A DNA stretch of 64,000 bases from SHZI01 sp041396045 (GTDB taxonomy: Bacteria > Pseudomonadota > Gammaproteobacteria > Steroidobacterales > GCA-2729495): the NCBI GenBank assembly GCA_041396045.1, contig JAWKZI010000010.1, positions 36,416 through 100,415 on the forward strand, read 5' to 3'. Every line of letters begins with the position of its first letter. Positions within the stretch are counted from its first letter, which is position 1. The notes under the pieces were generated by a model. The model was not told the origin of the DNA. It saw nothing but the letters and a program-made list of their open reading frames with translations, and searched no databases. Below are positions 60,973-64,000 of the stretch, piece by piece. The position numbers were made by a program, and so were the translations under genes.

Positions 60973-62378
60973 GCCAGCAGTTTCTGCAGGGACTGCCTGT
61001 AGCGCGCGGCAATCGCCTCACGGGCAATATGCCTGCCGCCCGACACCACCTTGCGACCGTAGCGCCACACGCAGTCGACGACGTTGTGTCCGCCGGCAAA
61101 TATCCAGCTATCCAGCAGGGCGTCATGCTGCCGCTCTACGAGCGTTGGGTGATCACGATCCAGGCTGACGATGTCTGCCGGGGCGCCCTGCTTAAGCCCC
61201 ACTTCGCCAGGAAGACCCAGAGCCTGTACGCCGCCTGACCAGGATCCCTCGAACAGCCTGCGACCGGTGGAGTGCATTTCACTGGCCAGGACATTCCGCG
61301 CACGCGTAGTCAGGCGCTGGCTGTATTCCAGTGCCCGCAGTTCCTGGGCAGCATCAAGCAGCAGATTCGAATCCGAACCGATCCCGAAGCGTCCACCCGC
61401 TGCCAGAAACTCATGCGCCCGAAATATACCGTCACCCAGATTGGCTTCAGTGATCGGACACAGGCCCGCCACAGCGCCGGTCCGTGCAAAGGCCTGCAAC
61501 TCGGCATCATCGAGATGGGTCGCATGGATCAGACACCACTGCGCCGACACAGCTTCATGATCGAGCAGCCACGCAGCCGGTCGCTGCCCGGACCAGGCGA
61601 CGCACGCTTCAACTTCCCCAATCTGCTCGGCAACATGAATATGAATGGGGCCTTCCCCGGCCAGCTCGACGGCTGCACGGAGTTGTGCCGGCGTGGTCGC
61701 CCGCAGACTGTGCGGCGCCACCCCGACGTTCGCATCCGGCAGTTCAACCACCGCCGCGCGTGAGCGATCTAGCAGTTGCGCGTAACTGTCCAGCTCATTG
61801 ATGAAGCGGCGCTGACCGGCAGTGGCTGCAGTACCGCCAAAACCACTGTGACAATAGAGTACCGGCAGCAGCGTGAGCCCGATCCCCGTGGTCGCTGCGG
61901 CGGCCACAACCCGCTCCGCCATTTCGGCCAGGTTGCTGTAGCCACGCCCGTCAGGGCCGTGGTGCAGATAGTGAAACTCGCCGACCCGGGTGGTCCCGGA
62001 TTCCAGCATCTCCACATAAGCCTGCGCGGTCAACGCCTCCAGATCGTCCGGCCCCAGGCGATCGACGAAGCGGTACATCAGCTCGCGCCAGCTCCAGAAA
62101 TTATCGGGCTTGGACCCGCTGATTTCTGTGGCATGTCTTTCCGTGAGCCCGGCCATGCCCCTCTGAAAGCCATGGCTGTGCACGTTGGGCAATCCCGGCA
62201 GCGCAAGCCCATGGCGTTCGTCGTCGGGCGCCGGATCGCAGTCCGCTTCCAGATGCGTGATCCGGCCATTGCGAATTTCCAGCCGGACCCGCTCCGCCCA
62301 AGTCATGGAACCAGAGGCCATGGAACCAGAAGCCATAAAACCAGGGGCGGCTGGCAGAAGGGCTGATTCGAACCACAA
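60969..62378 (-). CDS. hutF: formimidoylglutamate deiminase HutF
   Basis: The 469-residue protein matches HutF: LALPGLPNVHSHGFQRGMAG with the first metal-binding His pair, FHYLHHGPDG, IHIHVAEQIGEVEACVAWSG, IHATHLDDAELQAFARTGAV, and FGIGSDSNLLLDAAQELRAL with the final Asp. It deaminates N-formimidoyl-glutamate to N-formylglutamate and ammonia. No ATG fits well: a TTG at 62378 just before WFESALLP is my choice; ATG at 62453 and 62336 are alternatives. A 15-base repeat encodes MASGS repeats near the N-terminus. It is divergent from hutI. Confidence 0.82.
   Translation of the reverse strand: MWFESALLPAAPGFMASGSMASGSMTWAERVRLEIRNGRITHLEADCDPAPDDERHGLALPGLPNVHSHGFQRGMAGLTERHATEISGSKPDNFWSWRELMYRFVDRLGPDDLEALTAQAYVEMLESGTTRVGEFHYLHHGPDGRGYSNLAEMAERVVAAAATTGIGLTLLPVLYCHSGFGGTAATAGQRRFINELDSYAQLLDRSRAAVVELPDANVGVAPHSLRATTPAQLRAAVELAGEGPIHIHVAEQIGEVEACVAWSGQRPAAWLLDHEAVSAQWCLIHATHLDDAELQAFARTGAVAGLCPITEANLGDGIFRAHEFLAAGGRFGIGSDSNLLLDAAQELRALEYSQRLTTRARNVLASEMHSTGRRLFEGSWSGGVQALGLPGEVGLKQGAPADIVSLDRDHPTLVERQHDALLDSWIFAGGHNVVDCVWRYGRKVVSGGRHIAREAIAARYRQSLQKLLA
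62304..62348 (-). repeat. 15-bp tandem repeat near the hutF start
   Basis: Three units (CATGGAACCAGAGGC, CATGGAACCAGAAGC, CATAAAACCAGGGGC on the plus strand) encode MASGS repeats between the first strand and the rest of HutF. They add three possible ATG codons. Confidence 0.8.
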
Positions 62379-62460
62379 GGAAATGCTTCGTGCGGAATCG
62401 CGGGATGTCGAAGCTGTTTCAGCGCGCGTGTTCACTGGACAATTCCCCGGCATTCGGATA

Positions 62461-62470
62461 TGTATAGACA
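62461..62470. promoter_or_regulatory. candidate HutC operator
   Basis: TGTATAGACA differs by one base from the TGTATATACA palindrome reported for HutC. It is located between the divergent hutF and hutI genes, where HutC should act on both. A second AT-rich half-site (ATTATATGCA) follows. Confidence 0.55.
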
Positions 62471-62474
62471 TTAT

Positions 62475-63689
62475 ATGCAGGCGGATCGCATTTGGCACCA
62501 TGCCCGGCTTGCGACGCTCGCGCCTGACCGGATGGGTCTGGGTGTGGTTGATCGCGGGCTCGTCGCTGCGCGCAATGGCCGCATCGTTTACGCCGGTCCC
62601 GAGCACGAGGCACCAACCACCCTCTACGCCTCCGCTGCCGAGCAGATCGACTGCGAAGGGCGCTGGATCACTCCTGGCCTGATCGACTGTCACACGCACC
62701 TGGTCTACGCGGGCGATCGCGCCCATGAATTCGAGAAGCGTCTCGCCGGTGCAGACTACGCAGCGCTGGCCCGGGAGGGTGGTGGTATCGCATCAACCGT
62801 TCAGGCGACCCGTCAGGCCTCCGAGGAAAGCCTGTGCGAGACAGCACTGCCCCGCCTCGATGCGCTGCTGGCCGAGGGCGTCACAACCATTGAGATCAAG
62901 TCCGGTTACGGGCTGGAACTCGCAACTGAACTGCGCCAGTTGCGTGCAGCGCGCTCGCTCGCAGCACAGCGACCGATAGACGTGGTCACGACTTTTCTGG
63001 GTGCTCATGCACTGCCTGCCGAAGCCAACGGTGACAAAGACGCATACATCGATCTGGTTTGCCGCCAGATGATCCCGGCGGTTGCACGTGAAAAGGTGGC
63101 AACTTTCGTCGATGCCTACTGCGAAGAGATCGGCTTTTCAGCCAGGCAGACCCGCCAGGTCTTCGAGGCGGCCCGCACCCATGGGTTAGGCCTGAAACTG
63201 CATGCCGACCAGCTCACGAATACGCACGGTGCGGCACTGGCGGCTGAATTCGGCGCCACGTCTGCCGATCATCTGGAATACACGGATGAACAGGGTGTGG
63301 CCGCCATGGCCCGCGCCGGCGTGACTGCGGTGATGCTGCCGGCCGCTTATTATTTTCTGCGGGACACCCAGCCGCCACCGATCGACGGGTTCCGCCGGCA
63401 CAAGGTGCCGTTGGCAGTAGCAACTGACTGCAATCCAGGCACATCGCCGCTGACCTCGCTGCTGCTGGCGATGAACATGGCGGCCACCCTGTTCCGGATG
63501 ACCGTCGAAGAATGCCTGGCCGGCGTCACGCGCGAAGCGGCGCGTGCTCTGGGAAGACTGACGGATATCGGCACCCTGGAAGCCGGCAAGCACTGCGATC
63601 TGGCGATCTGGAATATCGAGCGACCGGCAGAACTGGTCTATCGCATGGGTTACAACCCGCTGCACGCCCGCATCTGGAGAGGACAGTGA
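62475..63689 (+). CDS. hutI: imidazolonepropionase HutI
   Basis: The 404-residue protein is a typical HutI: ITPGLIDCHTHLVYAGDRAH with the metal-binding His pair, STVQATRQASEES, IEIKSGYGLELATELRQL, LKLHADQLTNTHGAALAAEF, SADHLEYTDEQGV and VAVATDCNPGTSPLTSLLLA with the catalytic Asp. It hydrolyses imidazolonepropionate to formimidoylglutamate. The ATG at 62475 avoids overlapping the operator; 62460 is an alternative. It overlaps hutH by four bases. Confidence 0.9.
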   Translation: MQADRIWHHARLATLAPDRMGLGVVDRGLVAARNGRIVYAGPEHEAPTTLYASAAEQIDCEGRWITPGLIDCHTHLVYAGDRAHEFEKRLAGADYAALAREGGGIASTVQATRQASEESLCETALPRLDALLAEGVTTIEIKSGYGLELATELRQLRAARSLAAQRPIDVVTTFLGAHALPAEANGDKDAYIDLVCRQMIPAVAREKVATFVDAYCEEIGFSARQTRQVFEAARTHGLGLKLHADQLTNTHGAALAAEFGATSADHLEYTDEQGVAAMARAGVTAVMLPAAYYFLRDTQPPPIDGFRRHKVPLAVATDCNPGTSPLTSLLLAMNMAATLFRMTVEECLAGVTREAARALGRLTDIGTLEAGKHCDLAIWNIERPAELVYRMGYNPLHARIWRGQ

Positions 63690-64000
63690 TCGAAGTGCTC
63701 ATGAATCCCGGCAACGTATCGCTGGGACAATGGCGGCAGATTTATCAGAATGCGAATGTCGCGCTGAATCCTGGCTGCCGGACGGCCATCCAGCACAGTG
63801 TTGCCAGCGTCGAGCGCATTGTCGGGCGCGGCAAGCCCGTGTATGGCATCAACACCGGGTTTGGCAAGCTGGCCAATATCAAGATCGAGGATGCGGATCT
63901 CGCAACCTTGCAGAGAAACCTGGTGCTCTCCCACTCGGCCGGGGTCGGCGACCCTGTTCCGGTTCCCGTTGTCCGGCTGATGATGGCCCTGAAGCTGGCA
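63686..64000 (+). CDS. hutH: histidine ammonia-lyase HutH, N-terminal part
   Basis: The frame is open from a GTG at 63686, overlapping the hutI stop (GTGA), to the window edge, giving 105 residues. VYGINTGFGKLANIKI is the HutH/PAL family signature with the Tyr and Asn of the active site, followed by LQRNLVLSHSAGVGDPVP. The MIO-forming Ala-Ser-Gly lies beyond the window. It converts histidine to urocanate, the inducer that releases HutC. The ATG at 63701 is an alternative start. Confidence 0.88.
   Translation, partial: MIEVLMNPGNVSLGQWRQIYQNANVALNPGCRTAIQHSVASVERIVGRGKPVYGINTGFGKLANIKIEDADLATLQRNLVLSHSAGVGDPVPVPVVRLMMALKLA

Overview
The window looks like a stretch of a gammaproteobacterial chromosome. 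It is moderately GC-rich and densely coded. Supporting markers are an EmrAB-type efflux operon with a MarR regulator, the Hut pathway in its HutF (deiminase) form, a QseBC-like two-component system with a YgiW-like OB-fold protein, NnrS, a VPLPA-CTERM sorting signal and a REP-associated (RAYT) transposase. I cannot name the genus; free-living environmental lineages such as Steroidobacterales or Woeseiales relatives are plausible. I saw no rRNA, tRNA, CRISPR array or prophage.

Layout. 1-16 kb: a partial TPR protein, a PPOX-fold flavoprotein, a DUF2796 (ZrgA-like) protein, a Rieske/phytoene-desaturase-like pair with a YdcZ permease and gabT, TrmO, a decayed haloalkane dehalogenase, then a carboxymuconolactone decarboxylase, an intact haloalkane dehalogenase and a TonB-dependent receptor. 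These are followed by glutaminase, GreB, an LLM oxidoreductase and two flavin-reductase-like paralogues. 16-32 kb: an M23 peptidase/coiled-coil/bactofilin operon, sodB, an SDR-NnrS-GST group, an antiporter, two MscS channels, an Ig-like lipoprotein, a broken SLC13 permease, Mrp/ApbC and DUF971. 32-42 kb: a D-2-hydroxyacid dehydrogenase, glutaryl-CoA dehydrogenase, a broken LLM gene, an intergenic palindromic element, an M24 peptidase, small envelope proteins and marR-emrA-emrB.

42-54 kb: a zinc-uptake-like group (small CxxC protein, frameshifted barrel protein, ZnuA-like, ZnuB-like, with no ATPase in view), a DUF1566 lipoprotein, an alpha/beta hydrolase, sdaA, a VPLPA-CTERM protein behind a near-perfect sigma-54 promoter, PilZ, DUF1328, an MFS transporter and a methyltransferase. 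54-64 kb: an M1 aminopeptidase, a YgiW-like protein with a two-component system, a RAYT transposase embedded in eight copies of a GGGACGCTACCC repeat, and the divergent hutFC / hutIH cluster, in which hutH runs off the end.

Two themes stand out. First, reading-frame damage is very uneven: a haloalkane dehalogenase copy and an SLC13 permease each carry many indels, several other genes carry one or two, and many large genes are intact. Second, small repeats are shaping genes: the REP-like repeats supply or abut the stop codons of the RAYT and hutC genes, and 9-15 bp tandem repeats sit inside the ends of glsA, greB, hutF and the M1 aminopeptidase.
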